A stretch of 64,000 nt of DNA, taken from the NCBI GenBank assembly GCA_024734495.1, contig JALMQS010000823.1, forward strand, positions 1-64,000, in the 5' to 3' direction. The DNA is from Forficula auricularia. Taxonomy: Eukaryota; Arthropoda; Insecta; Dermaptera; Forficulidae. Positions 1 to 11,511 of this stretch are shown here, piece after piece (within the stretch, counting starts at the first letter, position 1; each line of letters opens with the position of its first letter). The notes beneath the pieces are model-generated. The model did not search any database, had not been told where the DNA came from, and saw nothing but the letters and a program-made list of their open reading frames with translations. The position numbers and the translations under genes are program-made.

Positions 1-600
1 AATATCTATACTGAAATATATAAAGCTGGTAGTCGGAGAGCCCATGACCCATTTTCATGAAGTGTTTGATTCAAGTAGAAATTTCACCTAGTACTATAGA
101 TGAGTAAAGAATCAGCTGTTTGCCTGATCTACCTGGGTAGGCTGCTACTGCGCATATGAAATTGTAAAAAAATGTTTGCCAAAAAAAGTGTTTGATTCAA
201 AAGCCAACAAATATTATTCGACAGCTAAGTTGATTTTAAATTAGTCAACTAAGCGAACATTTTTTAAGGAGGAGTTAACACGGCCAGACTACGGTCAAGT
301 TGCATTTTTTTATTTGAAAAAGTAATTGATTCACTCTGGCATTTAATAGTGTCTTAATTATATGTTTTTAATAATACTTGCAAAAAATAGACACTTTTTG
401 CCGAGGTTCAACAATTGCCAAACGTCGAAATATATGCCGTACTGATAGACCAGTCAAATCGTATTCAAATAGGCCCCTATGGGGAAAGTTTTGAGGTAGT
501 TCTATTTTTTGCATATATATGTTTTTAGGGGCGCTGAATACAAATCTACCATAAGTCTAAGGTGAAAATTTCGATTTTTGGCGGTTTTTGTGTCACAGCC
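1..600. other. AT-rich sequence, no feature recognised
   Basis: No reading frame, tRNA-like box or long inverted repeat was recognised here. The phrases resemble the divergent non-coding phases of arthropod transposons, but no terminus could be placed. Confidence 0.4.
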
Positions 601-622
601 AGTATCAACTTTTCGTAAATAG

Positions 623-1016
623 CATTTTCTATTCAAAATGAAACTTCATGAAATTTTCTACAAATTTCATCATTTAAATTTTTCTCCTACCAATCGTTCG
701 GGCTCAAGTGCAAAATCCAAGTTTTTCGACCTCGGCAGCACCCCCCCTCCACATGAATGCACAAAATTTTGAATTGTAACAAATTTAATTTGGTTTAAAA
801 ATGTATAGAGTGTTTTTTGTCAGAATACGTATTCATTCATGGTCAAACTGGGAAAATATCGAAAAAACTGCAAGTTTTGGATGGTCCGGGGGGGGGGGGG
901 GGGGGGGGGCTGCGAGGTCGAAAAACATGTGACCCCACGCTTGAGCCAATTGATCGAAAAAACTAAATAATGAAATTTGTAGGAGTTTTATGAGTTTTTA
1001 TTTGAATAGTAGAGAT
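623..1016. repeat. foldback element with arms facing a G22 tract
   Basis: Positions about 623-747 are repeated in inverted orientation at about 888-1016. The shared core on both arms includes TTTTTCGACCTCGGCAG (left) and CTGCGAGGTCGAAAAA (right), followed by matching text about TTGAGCC and AATGAAATTTGTAG. The C-run at the inner end of the left arm (about 741-747) faces a 22-base G run at 888-909 on the right arm. The arms differ at many positions, so this is an old foldback repeat. No protein is encoded. Confidence 0.6.
888..909 (+). repeat. G22 homopolymer
   Basis: An uninterrupted run of 22 G, unusual in such AT-rich DNA, with quadruplex potential. Its length is likely polymorphic or affected by sequencing error. 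Confidence 0.8.
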
Positions 1017-1148
1017 ATTTAATTTTTTTGAAGTCGGTTTTTTTTCTACAAATTATTTTTATCAATACAAACTGTTAAGCTTTTCAGCTCATTAACTTTG
1101 ACATGACCGTGCAAGAGCTCCCCATATAAAGATTAATTTTCAAAAATT

Positions 1149-1651
1149 AAATTAGGTTGGAGTTGGTGGTGTTTCACAAGGAGAAAAAAAATTGAAATAC
1201 AAAGATTTTTTTAGTTTACTCTATAACTATATATTTCGAGCTCTTAACTCATCGTCAGGAGAACATTGATTGAAGATAACATAAAATAATGAACAAAATT
1301 TATTTTAATATGATGGACAGTTATTTATGACTTAGTGTAAATATAAAAGAATTATCAGAGGATGGGATGGCCTTAAAGAGGGAGAGCCGAATGAACAGGT
1401 GGAGAGGACAGAGGACTGAGCTGTGAATAAAGAAAAGATATTTATACTTGGAAGGTGCCGAAAATTATGTATGTACCATAAAGAGGCCAATAAACAATGG
1501 AATGTGATGGGGATGTAATAGTGAAATTTTTATTTTTTATTTTTAAAATTCAAATTAAATATCATTGATTAAAATGTCAATTATTGGTGAAGTTTTGATG
1601 TCTGTTTGATTGTTCAGGGTGTTTTGATTAACTCCAACTCCAACCTAATTT
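1149..1651. mobile_element. HHR-bearing element with inverted ends
   Basis: AAATTAGGTTGGAGTT (1149-1164) recurs inverted at 1636-1651. The left end continues into GGTGGTGTTTCAC. That GTGTTTCAC / GGTGAAAC module also sits near 1660, 5110, 13300, 34370 and 51090, beside other members of the hammerhead palindrome families. A minus-strand hammerhead core lies inside (1219-1262). I see no coding sequence. Assignment to a Penelope-like or retrozyme-like group is inference from the ribozyme and the shared module. Confidence 0.45.
1219..1262 (-). ncRNA. hammerhead ribozyme core (CTGACGA type)
   Basis: Read on the minus strand: CTGACGA (1258-1252), one extra base (T), GAG paired with CTC across a short loop, then GAAA (1237-1234). 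Position 7 of the CUGANGA box is free in hammerheads, so C is allowed. Helix II has only three clear pairs and helix III would be AT-only, so activity is doubtful. Confidence 0.5.
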
Positions 1652-1754
1652 AATTTTAACAATGTTTCACTATAAACCAACACCGCGTTCCCTAAATTTG
1701 ATTAATTTTCAGTATATTTCATCAAAATTTTTTGAAAATTTAGTGAGCCCAAAA

Positions 1755-1900
1755 TTTTATTTCAAAAGAAGTTAATGGGAAACCACCCCTGTGAAAAATT
1801 TTCCAATGAAAATTACAATGGAGAGTATTCTACTCTCAACAGTAATTGCCGACGTTCGAAATCGAATATGAGACTTGAAGAAGAAGAAGAAAAATAATAT
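1755..1900 (+). repeat. SINE family B, 3' part
   Basis: The body phrase GGGAAACCACCCCTGTG, a TTTTCC..GAAAATT segment and the ending ATGAGACTTGAAGAAGAAGAAG match the family B copies at 32827-33045 and 38997-39202. The tRNA-like head is missing or unrecognisable, which fits 5' truncation. Confidence 0.55.
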
Positions 1901-2730
1901 TAAATTAGTCTTAAAATTTTAAATTGTTGGTCACAAAACGAGATTTAACGGATCTTTTATTTTCTAATTATCACACAAACACTCACAAATAGAAAAACGT
2001 AAAAGAAAATCGTATATGCCCAAAAAATTAGTTTTCTCCACAAGCATTTTTCCGTAAGAAAAAATAATAAAATTTTGACTGTATTTATTTCGAATAAAAA
2101 CGATTCATCTTATGCTAGTTGAATAGAAGACAAACTAATTACTATGTATTTAAATTTGCATGTAGTTGATTTCTTTTAATGAATTTTCTCTAGTTTAATT
2201 TGAAACTAACTAACACACCAATCAACTTGAGCATAGAAGAAACTGCATTCAAAACAAAGTTTATTTCAAACTTTAATGTTTTGTGGTTTCTTTACTGCTT
2301 TTTTGAGCTTAATTATTATCTAATTTAAGTTTCTCAATTTTCATATATTAAATGACTAAATAAAAACATTATTAATTTTGAATTACTAGTACCTATAACG
2401 TCTATGCGTAGTGTTATGTTAGCCATGATGTGAAGGAAAGAAAGCCATTTCTCTTTTCACTTTTACTTGCAATTAATTCTCTAAGCTACTTTTAATTATA
2501 GGTTGTATTAAAGATTAAATGAGAAAATACGACCGACGGCAAATGGAACATTCCCAGGGTTCCGTACCCAGTCTATTTTATATACCTAATATATACGAGT
2601 AGGTAAATGGTTGTGAATTTTTGGATTATTTTTACTTTTAATTTAAAAAGTTTTAGCTCTGAGTAAATTAAATTTTTTTCAAACACTGCTTCTTCCTTCC
2701 GCATTACGGTATAAATATAATATAAATCGT
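1900..2730. other. unassigned AT-rich DNA
   Basis: No gene or transposon terminus recognised. Short low-complexity A/T runs only. Confidence 0.35.
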
Positions 2731-2734
2731 CGCC

Positions 2735-4020
2735 TTAGAGTGTAAACCTGCTAAATCCATTTTTTTATCGAATATGACATATTAATACCGTTCGAAAGAA
2801 AAAGAGATGCAGCATCGTCCAAGTAAAACTGCTTAAAAAATTACGATTATAAGTTGTAGAAAAAATATGAAAATAAGGTTTTTACGTTTTGCAACCGAGT
2901 GCGACTATCACGATGATCGTGCAACGATTATTATTGAACGATCATCGTTGGTTACCCATTTTGCTCAGAACGTTTGCAGTTTATTGATTTTTCATTTAGT
3001 TGTTTGTTTTCTTTCGCAGTCACATCGTCCTAAATTTAACAAAATGAGTTTAAATTTGAGTTGAGGTAAAAGATGATTACTCAAATATCTTTTCATTGAG
3101 AAGATGGAAGACGGCGAAATACTTCTTTATAAGTATGGAATGAAAAGAGCCAAAAACACCGTATGTTTGAGCTCTAAAAGTGAAGAGGGACTGTATCAAT
3201 AATTGGTTACTGTCCATCTCCGCGAAGACAACAAAAAGTTCGAGCATCTCTTCCTCAGTGGAAACTGCAGGACCAGAATAACATTCATCCTTAAAAAAAA
3301 ACTTACAAATAATATTGAATAAAGAACAAGGATAGTAAAAAGCAATGTATTATCAAACGAATTTATTAAACAATAAAGTTTCTAACAAATAGTAAAACAA
3401 AATTATATATATTATTTATTTATTGGTTCTTCCTTTCCGATTTGATGGCTAAAATATATGGGAGGTTGAAAGAAGGATGTAAGCTGCATCAAAGAACTCT
3501 GATGGGACGAACCTACATCAGAATATGGCGAAAAATCTTGAGGCGAAACAGTTGCTGAATTATCACTGCAAATCTGTTGCTTGGCTATATTGTATGAACC
3601 ATGCTGCATTAACCTCCACATTTCAGTTTCCAATAGCTGCCACAGTGAAGGATGATTCGCCACTTCCTCCACGAGAATTTCATCATCCGCTTCGGAAAAT
3701 GTAGGAGCCATGGTACATAGGTATTCTCTCAAAAAATAAACGTTACCGACTGACGATTATATTCACCCTTTTCCTGAACGACTATTCTAGAGGAACGATC
3801 GTCATTAACGACTCTACTGACAGTCACTCGAAGGAAAACAGCTCCATAAGAATTACAAAGAAATAATGTTCAACGATTATCGTCGCACGTTTATTGTTGA
3901 ACGATCATCGTGATAGTCGCACCGAGAAAAACGTACCTTAAACAACAATATTAAATTTTGTGAAGTTTTTTGGCTTCCTGTAAAATTTCATTGTAGTGAG
4001 TTAGCAGGTTTACACTCTAA
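2735..4020. mobile_element. PIF/Harbinger-like element (degraded)
   Basis: TTAGAGTGTAAACCTGCTAA at 2735-2754 is repeated exactly in inverted orientation at 4001-4020. A second inverted pair lies inside, around GTGCGACTATCACGATGATCG (left about 2899-2919, right mirrored about 3903-3923). Between them the minus strand encodes a MADF-like N-terminus, as in the accessory MADF/Myb-like protein of PIF/Harbinger elements. The three-base flanks (TTA left, TAA right) do not settle the TSD. No DDE transposase was recognised, so the element is probably non-autonomous. Confidence 0.5.
3412..3732 (-). pseudogene. MADF-like protein fragment of the Harbinger-like element
   Basis: A 106-residue frame. Residues about 12-31 contain FSEADDEILVEEVANHPSLW, which looks like the first helix of a MADF/Myb-SANT-like DNA-binding domain: an acidic DDE.L..EV start and the HP.LW turn. 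After this the sequence becomes Ser/Gln-rich and shows no further domain. A full MADF domain is about 80-90 residues and its later helices are not clear, so this is a fragment. It sits between the inverted repeats of the element and is antisense to the window. In PIF/Harbinger elements such a protein helps the transposase to bind DNA. A chance low-similarity match is possible. Confidence 0.4.
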
Positions 4021-4022
4021 GC

Positions 4023-4333
4023 CTGTATTCCGCAAACTTTTTGTGTTCAAGGTACACCTACCAAATCAAGAAATTTTAGAGGTACACCAAAGAAAAAAAC
4101 AATGTTTATTTAATATTTATTTATTATTAAAATCAATATAATATGAAAAGATGTTTAATGAGAAATGTGAGTCTGCTTAATTGAGCACAGGCGAATCGTT
4201 GATAAGGCTGCTTGCATAACTCTCAGCTATGTCTAGGTGCATTATCTTCACAAAACTTGACATTTCTCCGCGGCACACCAACTAATGACCACGGTACACC
4301 AGTGTCCCACGGCATACACTTTGCGAAACACTG
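4023..4333. mobile_element. hAT non-autonomous element, 311 bp, exact 8-bp TSD
   Basis: Ends are CTGTATTCCGCAAAC (left) and, on the minus strand from the right, CAGTGTTTCGCAAAG, a hAT-type terminal pair. The element is flanked by CTCTAAGC at 4015-4022 and again at 4334-4341, an exact 8-bp TSD as expected for hAT. It is inserted immediately outside the right terminal repeat of the Harbinger-like element. No coding sequence. Confidence 0.8.
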
Positions 4334-4341
4334 CTCTAAGC

Positions 4342-4955
4342 TCTATGGCGACAAAATACCCTAAATCCTATTTAATTGTACAGTGTTGTTTATTAAAAAT
4401 ATTTTAATTAACCTTTATCATATAAAGATTGTTTCCAGTTTTCGATTAGCAAAATAATCCTTTTTGAATAATATGTCTATATATTTTTGTTATTTTCTTA
4501 ATTAATTTTATAGAAAAATTGTTCTTCAATTTTTCTCACTCTTAAAGATTTTCAGCTAACACCACGTATCTGGTAGCTATCTTTTAGTTTCCATTTAACA
4601 AATTTTTAATCTTTTTAACCAATTAGATAAATTTTTAATCCCCTTCTAGCTTCATTCTCAGTTGAAATTCTACTCTATCTTCCATAACTTTAATTTCCTT
4701 TGCTCATATATTTCAATCTTGTCGTCTACTAATCGTTCCTCTGGAGTAGCTCACCCTTTCAAAAAGAAGCGTCGCGATGTGCGAATTGCATTGCAAGATT
4801 TACGACACATTCTCTCTTTCCTGGCTCGACAATTCACCTGGACTCGGAGGCTCTTCAGAGGTCTTCGGGGCGTTTATTTCCATATCCAAACACATTCATC
4901 TTCAACACCAACCCACTCACACTAATCTTATTAAACTATCGGCCATATCTTGAAA
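4342..4955. other. unassigned DNA
   Basis: No gene supported. A plus-strand frame at 4662-4925 with a basic stretch (KKKRRDVR) has no recognisable domain and no conserved copy, and is not called as a gene. Confidence 0.35.
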
Positions 4956-4959
4956 TTTG

Positions 4960-5360
4960 ATAAATGGATCTAAACTTGAAATATAATCATACTTTTCAAT
5001 TTTATTTTTAGTTTAAATTCTCGAGCATCCAATTGATTTACTATTTTTCAACTCAATCACTTTTTTTCTACCCTATACTCAATATTTAATAGAGATTGTG
5101 GTGTTGGTGAAGGGTGAAACATCTTTAATAAAGATAAAAGTAAATAAATATTATATGAAATATTCAATTTACAATGAGTTAAGATTTCTAAGATTTTTTA
5201 ATGTGAAACAAGTGACCTAGAAATCTTAACTCATAGTAAATTGAATATTTCATATAATATTTATTTACTTTTATCTTTACCCAATACTCTAAAACAGTGT
5301 TTCTCAAACTTTTGTTATCTCTGTACCCCTTCTATAATTTTTGAAACACTGCGTACCCCT
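4960..5360. repeat. dispersed repeat with hAT-like end, interrupted by a palindromic insertion
   Basis: 4960-5080 plus 5290-5360 match, in inverted orientation, 9450-9635. The continuous copy there reads through CCCTATACTCTAAAACAGTG, whereas here the same sequence is split at 5080/5280. The CAGTGTTTCTCAAAC motif at about 5295 looks like a hAT terminus. Confidence 0.7.
5081..5279. mobile_element. palindromic insertion (family of 33997-34408), 10-bp TSD
   Basis: A single-sided tail (about 5081-5128, with GAGATTGTGGTGTTGGTG) is followed by two inverted arms meeting near 5210; the arms share GAGTTAAGATTTCTA and AAAGTAAATAAATATTATAT. The same tail-plus-arms design makes up 33997-34408. Flanks are CCCTATACTC (5071-5080) and CCCAATACTC (5280-5289), a 10-bp TSD with one mismatch. 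The empty site is in the window at about 9510-9545 on the minus strand. The hammerhead segment carried by the larger relative is absent here. Confidence 0.75.
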
Positions 5361-5364
5361 CAAA

Positions 5365-5505
5365 AATCGGTTGTCTGTAAAGTCCGTTTACTGACGATAT
5401 TGAACGTGACAACGTCATAAGAAAATACTGATGGAATGGTATTTTCTTATGACGTTGTCACGTTCAATATATCGTCAGTAAAACCGACTTTACAGACAAC
5501 CGATT
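5365..5505. repeat. near-perfect 141-bp hairpin
   Basis: Arms of about 65 bases (5365-5429 and 5442-5505) are almost perfectly complementary around a short loop. They start AATCGGTTGTCTGTAAAGTC and include GACAACGTCATAAGAAAATA. Such a hairpin is typical of a young foldback MITE. It lies right next to the hAT-like end of the 4960-5360 repeat. No coding. Confidence 0.8.
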
Positions 5506-6785
5506 TTTTTCATAAAATTCTTCGTTCAGAAAATCATTTTAAATTTACAAAATACTTGAATAAAATTTATTGTTTAAATTTCTACTCGACTGTTAAAATT
5601 AAATTTTTGATTTTATTATTTTATAATAATAAATTTTGTATTGACATTATTTCTTTCAGCAAGTAAACTGAATAAAAAGTTGTTGTTCAATTAGTTACTT
5701 AATTATTTTTGCAAATTTAATTGTAATTTGTTGTAAAAAAGTAATAATTTTCAATAATTTATTATAAGAATAAACAAAATGAGATTAATTTCTTAATTTC
5801 TATTATTCTAGGAATGGTGTTTTGCACTCATACCAAAAAGATATTCGTTAGAGAGAGAGAGAGAATATTCAATTGGACTTCATTAAAACAAATACTTTTC
5901 CCCAAAAATCTTTTAGTTCATCTATCATGATTATTTTTTTTTAATCCAATTTATAGATTTTATGGGAAGAGTACAAGTAAATTAATTCACCTTTAACCTC
6001 ATAAAATGAAAGTATTTTCCACAAGATAGCTGAAGTGATTAAAATAGGAAATCTATAATATTTTGTTCAAATTCTTTAAATTTGCTAACGTAAATTTTAA
6101 ATTTTATATAAATTTAAATTATTTAGTTATATATAGTATTTATTGAAAGTGTTTTTAAAATTTTACAAATTTTCAAATATAACTCAATGAAAATACTCTT
6201 GACATTTTAGAATTTACGGGATGCGCCGCCATTCATGGACTGCACGCCACTGATATATATATATCATTGTCTATTGTCTGTGTCTTGTACTATTTTTTTT
6301 GCAGACTCCATTTTATTTATTTTAATTTAATATCTATTTATTCTTTTGTGATACATTTTATGACATCTCGTTTAAATTTAATTTGAGTATTATTATTATT
6401 ATTTTCAACATAATAATTATATTCGATGATGAATAGGCTTTTGTTCTAACTAATATTTAATTTCTTAGAGATCGTGAGTCAACTATAAAATAAGTTTGTC
6501 ACAGCGTTAATTGACGAGACAGCGCAAATTCCTACTCTAACGCCAATAAAGTCACTTCTTGAATGTTAACTAGTTAAAAGAATGGATTATTTTGAATAGA
6601 CAACCAACCAATCATATAACAGATCTACTGAAAAGAAGACCCAAACAAAATTATTATATAAAAGAATTAAAAAAAGCAAGCTAAAACTTTTTATAATGTA
6701 TTATGAAGGTATATAAAAGCCCAAGTATTGCAAACCCCTCTTGGAGCCTTCTCCAAAAAGAAAAAATTACTTTCACCTCGTCATT
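5506..6785. other. unassigned AT-rich DNA with one repeat copy
   Basis: Positions about 5785-5895 match 57495-57590 in the same orientation (shared GATTAATTTCTTAATTTC and TTGGACTTCATTAAAA), a dispersed repeat of unknown type. A short GA run lies at about 5850. Otherwise nothing recognised. Confidence 0.45.
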
Positions 6786-6789
6786 TCTT

Positions 6790-6995
6790 AACTCATCTGA
6801 AACTAGATTTCAAGATTTCCGAAAAAATAATCATAATTTTGGTCTATTTTCGACTCCATTTTCATTTTAGAAATAAATTTTCAACTTGCAAACTTTCTCA
6901 TTGAATGTTCTAGAACAACAATAAGTTAGATACCGATCTGAAAGAAAAATTGAATAACAATAACAATAACAATATTGTCTCTTTAATAGAATTTT
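6790..6995 (+). repeat. dispersed repeat holding the empty hAT target site
   Basis: Matches 54125-54425 in the same orientation over about 200 bases. Here GAATGTTCTAGAACAACAAT (6903-6922) is uninterrupted, whereas the other copy has a 112-bp hAT MITE inserted at TTCTAGAA. Confidence 0.8.
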
Positions 6996-7075
6996 TTATT
7001 AATTATATAGCCACGAAAAAATATAAACAAATACTAATACAAAATATCACTTTTTGTAAGTATGTAGGTATGTAA

Positions 7076-7139
7076 AGTAGAATCTCGTTTATCCGGACTA
7101 ACTGGGACCAAATGCAAACCGGATAATCCGGATAAATGG
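7076..7139. mobile_element. pogo/Tigger-like terminal sequence
   Basis: GTAGAATCTCGTTTATCCGG followed by ACTAACTGGGACC resembles the terminal repeats of pogo/Tigger DNA transposons, with an internal inverted pair (TTTATCCGGA / TCCGGATAAA). No partner end found, so only one terminus is claimed. Confidence 0.4.
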
Positions 7140-8684
7140 GAAATAAAAACAAAACAAATCCTCAAATAAGCGAATTTGAATTTATTTCGATAAAAAAAAA
7201 TTTTATATCAAAATTACCACACATAAAATTGTTAAAAAAAATACATACGTTAAAAAAAAACTTTTCACATCATTTCATTTCAAAGAATTGGTCCACTTTC
7301 TTTTTAGATTACATTTAACCAATCAATAATTAGCGATTACCAATTAAGATAATTAATAGACACATACATACACACACAGACCAATTAAGATAATTGATAT
7401 TTTAATTGATTCCTGTTACTCATGTTATTATTTAATTATAATTAATTATATTTAATCATAGAATATTATTTGTAATATTACTTTCCATTTCAAACCAAAA
7501 AAAAAGAGTCAAATCTATTTGTAAGATTTTATTTCTTATACAAACTTATCATTTATTGTAACTCTTTTATCAAACCAAATTATAACAGAACATATTATAT
7601 TGTAAATATTTGTTGGTTGAACAACCTTTGCCTGAACAACATTTGATGATTTTCCAATAAAGTAATAAACTTGTTTTTTTACAGACTGAATATTTCGCTC
7701 AATCATTTCTTGTCCAACTTATTTATTTGTTTTAACTTTCCAGCTCCTTCTCGTGAATAAAAAACCTTCTGTGTCTAGATCACACAAACTTATGTTCCTC
7801 CAAACTTTCCTTAAAACTAACTAACTTCACAAACGTACTTACAGTAAAAATTTGTATCTGGTTGACCGACTGTGAAACGGAGTCCCAACTGGCATATTCA
7901 TTTTTGTTTCAGATTATCAAATTTGTAGATATTCAAGCATTATCACAGTTGGCCGTTCCAGACATATATATATTCCATTTATCTCCAGGAGATCCACAGA
8001 ATATTTGTATGGGCGTTAATCTTCTGAGAATATTCTTTTCCGAATATTCCAAGAATGCGCAACTAAGAATATTCCGGGAAAGGGAATTTAATGTCCTACA
8101 CGAATATTTTCGTTCTAAAAAAATTCCCAGAATATCTACGAAGGTTGAAAGATTATTCAGAGGATATTCCAATGTCCAGAGAAGATATTATCAGAATATT
8201 TATAGATTATTCTTGTGCTACCTGGGATCAGGTCCATTTACTTCCATGTTAAAAGGACAATTTTCAATAATTTATTTCTTGGTAATGGGACAGACGATCA
8301 ACTTCAAATTTAGGGAATAAATATTTAATGCATCAATGATTTGATGGTAAAAATTTGAGAATTTTCTTATAAAAATGATAAACAGTCACGAACCCCCTTA
8401 AGTTGGTAAACACTTTCTTCAAGTCAAAATAGCTCTCAGATTGCCGTCATTTTATGCTTTAAGTTCAATGGATATCCGACGATTACCTGATTTAACTGGA
8501 ATTTAATGAATGCAGGGAGACAAATCGGACCTTGATGTACCTACTCTCGAAAATTGGCGATCCTCATTGCAATTCTTATTTATAAAGCTGTTGAACTTGT
8601 TAATTTTAAACTAATCGTAAAGAACCTCTAGCCAGATTTTCTTATGGCGGTCTCGTTTCCTGGCAATCTCGACATGATTAAAAT
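7140..8684. other. unassigned; GAATATTC-rich stretch at 8020-8215
   Basis: No gene supported. At 8020-8215 the palindromic word GAATATTC and close variants recur many times, giving an apparent 152-residue frame (7862-8320) with no domain. This looks like a degenerate simple palindromic repeat, not a protein. Confidence 0.4.
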
Positions 8685-9450
8685 AAAATCAACTGGTGTT
8701 TCCATCATACTACTTTCACATTTTCATTTATTTACAGTCATCGCGACACTACTAATTTACACACCCCCTTCCTTTATTTCGTTTTTTTTTTCTCTCAAAA
8801 ACGGATCTAACGATTTTTTTAAAAATTATTGTATTTATCAAGTGTCATGAGTTAATAGTTGTGTCAAATTTTTAATCCGATTGAATTAGAGGAAGGGGTT
8901 GTAAATTAGGAGTGTCGTAAAATAAATATTTTAATCGTTCATATTTCGTCTTCGGAGCCTTGAAATTTAAAACTTAAGCTATCTAGAGGCTACAAAAAGT
9001 ATAACAAGATTTTGGCTAAAATAGAAAAACAGGAAGTTGATGTTTACGTAGGTAAGAATGTACCCCCCTGCGTTTCGCAACCATAAGTCTCAGAGATACG
9101 AAATTTGAAACTTAAGCTTGATAAGGGTAGAAGGAGTACATCAAGCCTTAGGTTGAAATCGGAAGACCGGAAGTGGATATTTACATGAAAGATTTTTTTT
9201 TTTGATTTTCTCAAAAAACTGCTCTAACGTATTTTTAAAAATTAGTGTATTTATCAAGTGTCTTGACACAACTATTAACTAATGACACTTGATAAATACA
9301 CCAATTCTTCAAAAAATCGTTAGAGGCATTTTTGAGAAAATAAAAAAAAAACGAAATAAAGGAAGGGCTTGTAAATTAGTAGTGTCGCGATGACTTCAAA
9401 TAAATGAAAATGTGGAAGTCATGTGGTGAACACACCAGTTGATTTTTTTT
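8685..9450. repeat. large inverted repeat, nested hairpin in the right arm
   Basis: Left arm about 8685-8870 and right arm about 9245-9450 share GTCATCGCGACACTACTAA (left), CCTTCCTTTATTTCG and GTATTTATCAAGTGTCAT in opposite orientations. The right arm holds a further hairpin at about 9240-9325 (ATTAGTGTATTTATCAAGTG and its mirror). The middle part has two approximate direct repeats containing AATTTGAAACTTAAGC-type text. No coding sequence. Confidence 0.7.
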
Positions 9451-9635
9451 TAGAAGGGGTACGCAGTGTTACAAAAATTATAGAAGGGCACAGAGATGAC
9501 GAAAGTTTGGGAAACACTGTTTTAGAGTATAGGGTAGAAAAAAAGTGATTGAGTTGAAAAATAATAAATCAATTGGATGCACGAGAATTTAAACTAAAAA
9601 TAAAATTGAAAAGTATGATTATATTTCAAGTTTAT
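9450..9635 (-). repeat. uninterrupted copy of the 4960-5360 repeat
   Basis: On the minus strand this reads through CTATACTCTAAAACAGTG without a break. It is the empty-site reference for the palindromic insertion at 5081-5279. Confidence 0.75.
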
Positions 9636-11084
9636 GACCAATGGATTTTGGACCCCTTTTTGGCCTCTGGGGACCACAATTTTTTATGTCCTAAATCCGG
9701 ATTCCAACTATTAAGGGCAACGATTCCTTCCACCTTTGTTACAAAATAAAATTAACTTTTTTCATCTCTGAGATACAAGTTCTCAAAGAGTCAGGACCCA
9801 GACTGGCCATCTCAATACTCTCCCATTATATTCTATAGAATATAAATGTGATAGTAAAAATAATCAGAAATTTGTCTTTTTTTTAAGTTACAAATGACTT
9901 TTGAATTATATAGTGCCTGAGTAGTCTATTAAAATGGGTAATAAAAAAAAATGCAATTTTTCAATTTAATGACTCTCCAGGGAAGATGGATCGTGTCCAG
10001 CGGACGATATTACAGCTCATTTCGTCATCTAAAAAAAAATGAATTTTCAATGGAATATGTAATCACGGTTATCAATTGCTACAAGAACGAGAAGGGAGCG
10101 ATGAAAAATTTGCCAAAATTCCTGTTATAAATAAAAAGACGAAAAAATGGTTAGCCATGACGAGGGCTCGTTTGTCTGCAAGTGAACCGAATGACATCAA
10201 GTTTCGCTTGTTCTCTTCTCAAAGAGATGCTCGATTAACTCAATGAATAAAAATTGCCTCAGCTTACAGCGTTCAAGTGATAAATATTTAATTTTAGAAC
10301 TTAAGATGACTTATTCAAAATTACAGGCCTAAATTCCTAAATGGGTTAACAATATTTTTTTTCCAATATTTTTGCTTTTACATAATTTTTTCAAAAAACA
10401 TTGTTTTAATATTATGTAGTATAAGTCAGGAAAATTATATCTTATATTATAAAATGAGCAATTCTTATATGTATGTATAAATGTATATATATATATATAG
10501 AATCGGGTTCTCAAAAACGACTCTAGCGATTTTGATGAAATTGAAAACCTACAATTATTTTAACAAAATAAAGTTCTGATGCATTTTTGGTACATATCGG
10601 TACACAAACATTAGTACTTTATTACTGTACTTTTTTAGTTTTATCTAAATATCTTGAAAATAGTCTAACGAATTTTGATCAAATTTAATATTCTATTTAA
10701 GTACCTTGAGGTTCACTCAAAAAGCTTATATAAAGTTTTTACTTAAATTACATTTTAAAGTACTTTACTCTACAGTAAGCAAGTACTTTTTCTTTATTTA
10801 TTTTGTCTGATGTTTAACATAAATATCTTATCTTAGTACATTAAACGAGCAATTCTTATATGTATATATATGTAGAATCGGTTTCTCGAAAACCCCTCTA
10901 ACGATTTGGATGAAATTCACGGGTTAGAGGGTTATGGGGTTGACAATCCGACAAATAATATTAATATATAGCTTTTAAATGAAGCAAAAAGTTACCGAGC
11001 ATCTCTCGGTGCTCCAGGGACTTAGAGTTAATCAAGTATGTTGGCAGGTATTTGGACAGGAAAGTACCAAATCAAAAAATTCTC
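9636..11084. other. unassigned; one short repeated phrase
   Basis: Two approximate copies of a phrase including GAATCGG.TTCTC.AAAAC..CTCTA.CGATTT lie at about 10499-10545 and 10874-10905, a common internal phrase of arthropod transposons. No terminus or gene recognised. Confidence 0.35.
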
Positions 11085-11140
11085 ATTGATTTACGCGACG
11101 TTTCGCCAATTTTATTTTGGCTTCATCAGGCGTCTCTAAT
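11085..11140 (-). ncRNA. hammerhead ribozyme core (GCCAA stem II)
   Basis: Minus strand: CTGATGA (11129-11123), an extra A, GCCAA paired with TTGGC across AAATAAAA, GAAA (11104-11101), then CGTCGCGTA, where AC pairs GT as a two-pair helix III. Sister copy at 49607-49650; the two share sequence far downstream (CCTGTCCAAATACCTG). The box and helix II are intact; helix I is not obvious. Confidence 0.65.
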
Positions 11141-11511
11141 TAATTTTATGATATAATAATAGATGTGCACATATTTCTGAATTAACTCAATTGTAATTGA
11201 TTCCTTTTATGGCACGAACAATAATATAATTTATATAAAAGAAAGATTCAAATGACAGGATTATTATAGAAATCACTTCTTTTAATAATTATATTAGAGT
11301 GTTTTTAATATTGATTTTATTTAATACTACTTAAATAAACAAAACTTTGAAATTAATTAGCTAAGAGAGAAAGAATTTTACATTTTTTAGGTCATAATCT
11401 AGGATTTCAGTAGATAATATTTTTATATTGCGTTTTAGAGGGGTTCATTCCTTTGGGAGTTGAAGCCGAGAACTAATGTGCTTTCAGTGTAGTCAGTTTT
11501 TACTCTTAATC

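Noticed and set aside
2867..3064. 65-residue plus-strand frame
   Set aside because: Overlaps the inner inverted repeat of the Harbinger-like element; no domain.
8030..8075. Heat-shock-element-like GAA..TTC repeats
   Set aside because: The spacing between TTC and the next GAA is not the regular two bases, and no promoter or gene is adjacent.
7862..8320. 152-residue plus-strand frame
   Set aside because: It spans the GAATATTC repeat, has no domain, no intron signals and a shadow frame on the other strand.
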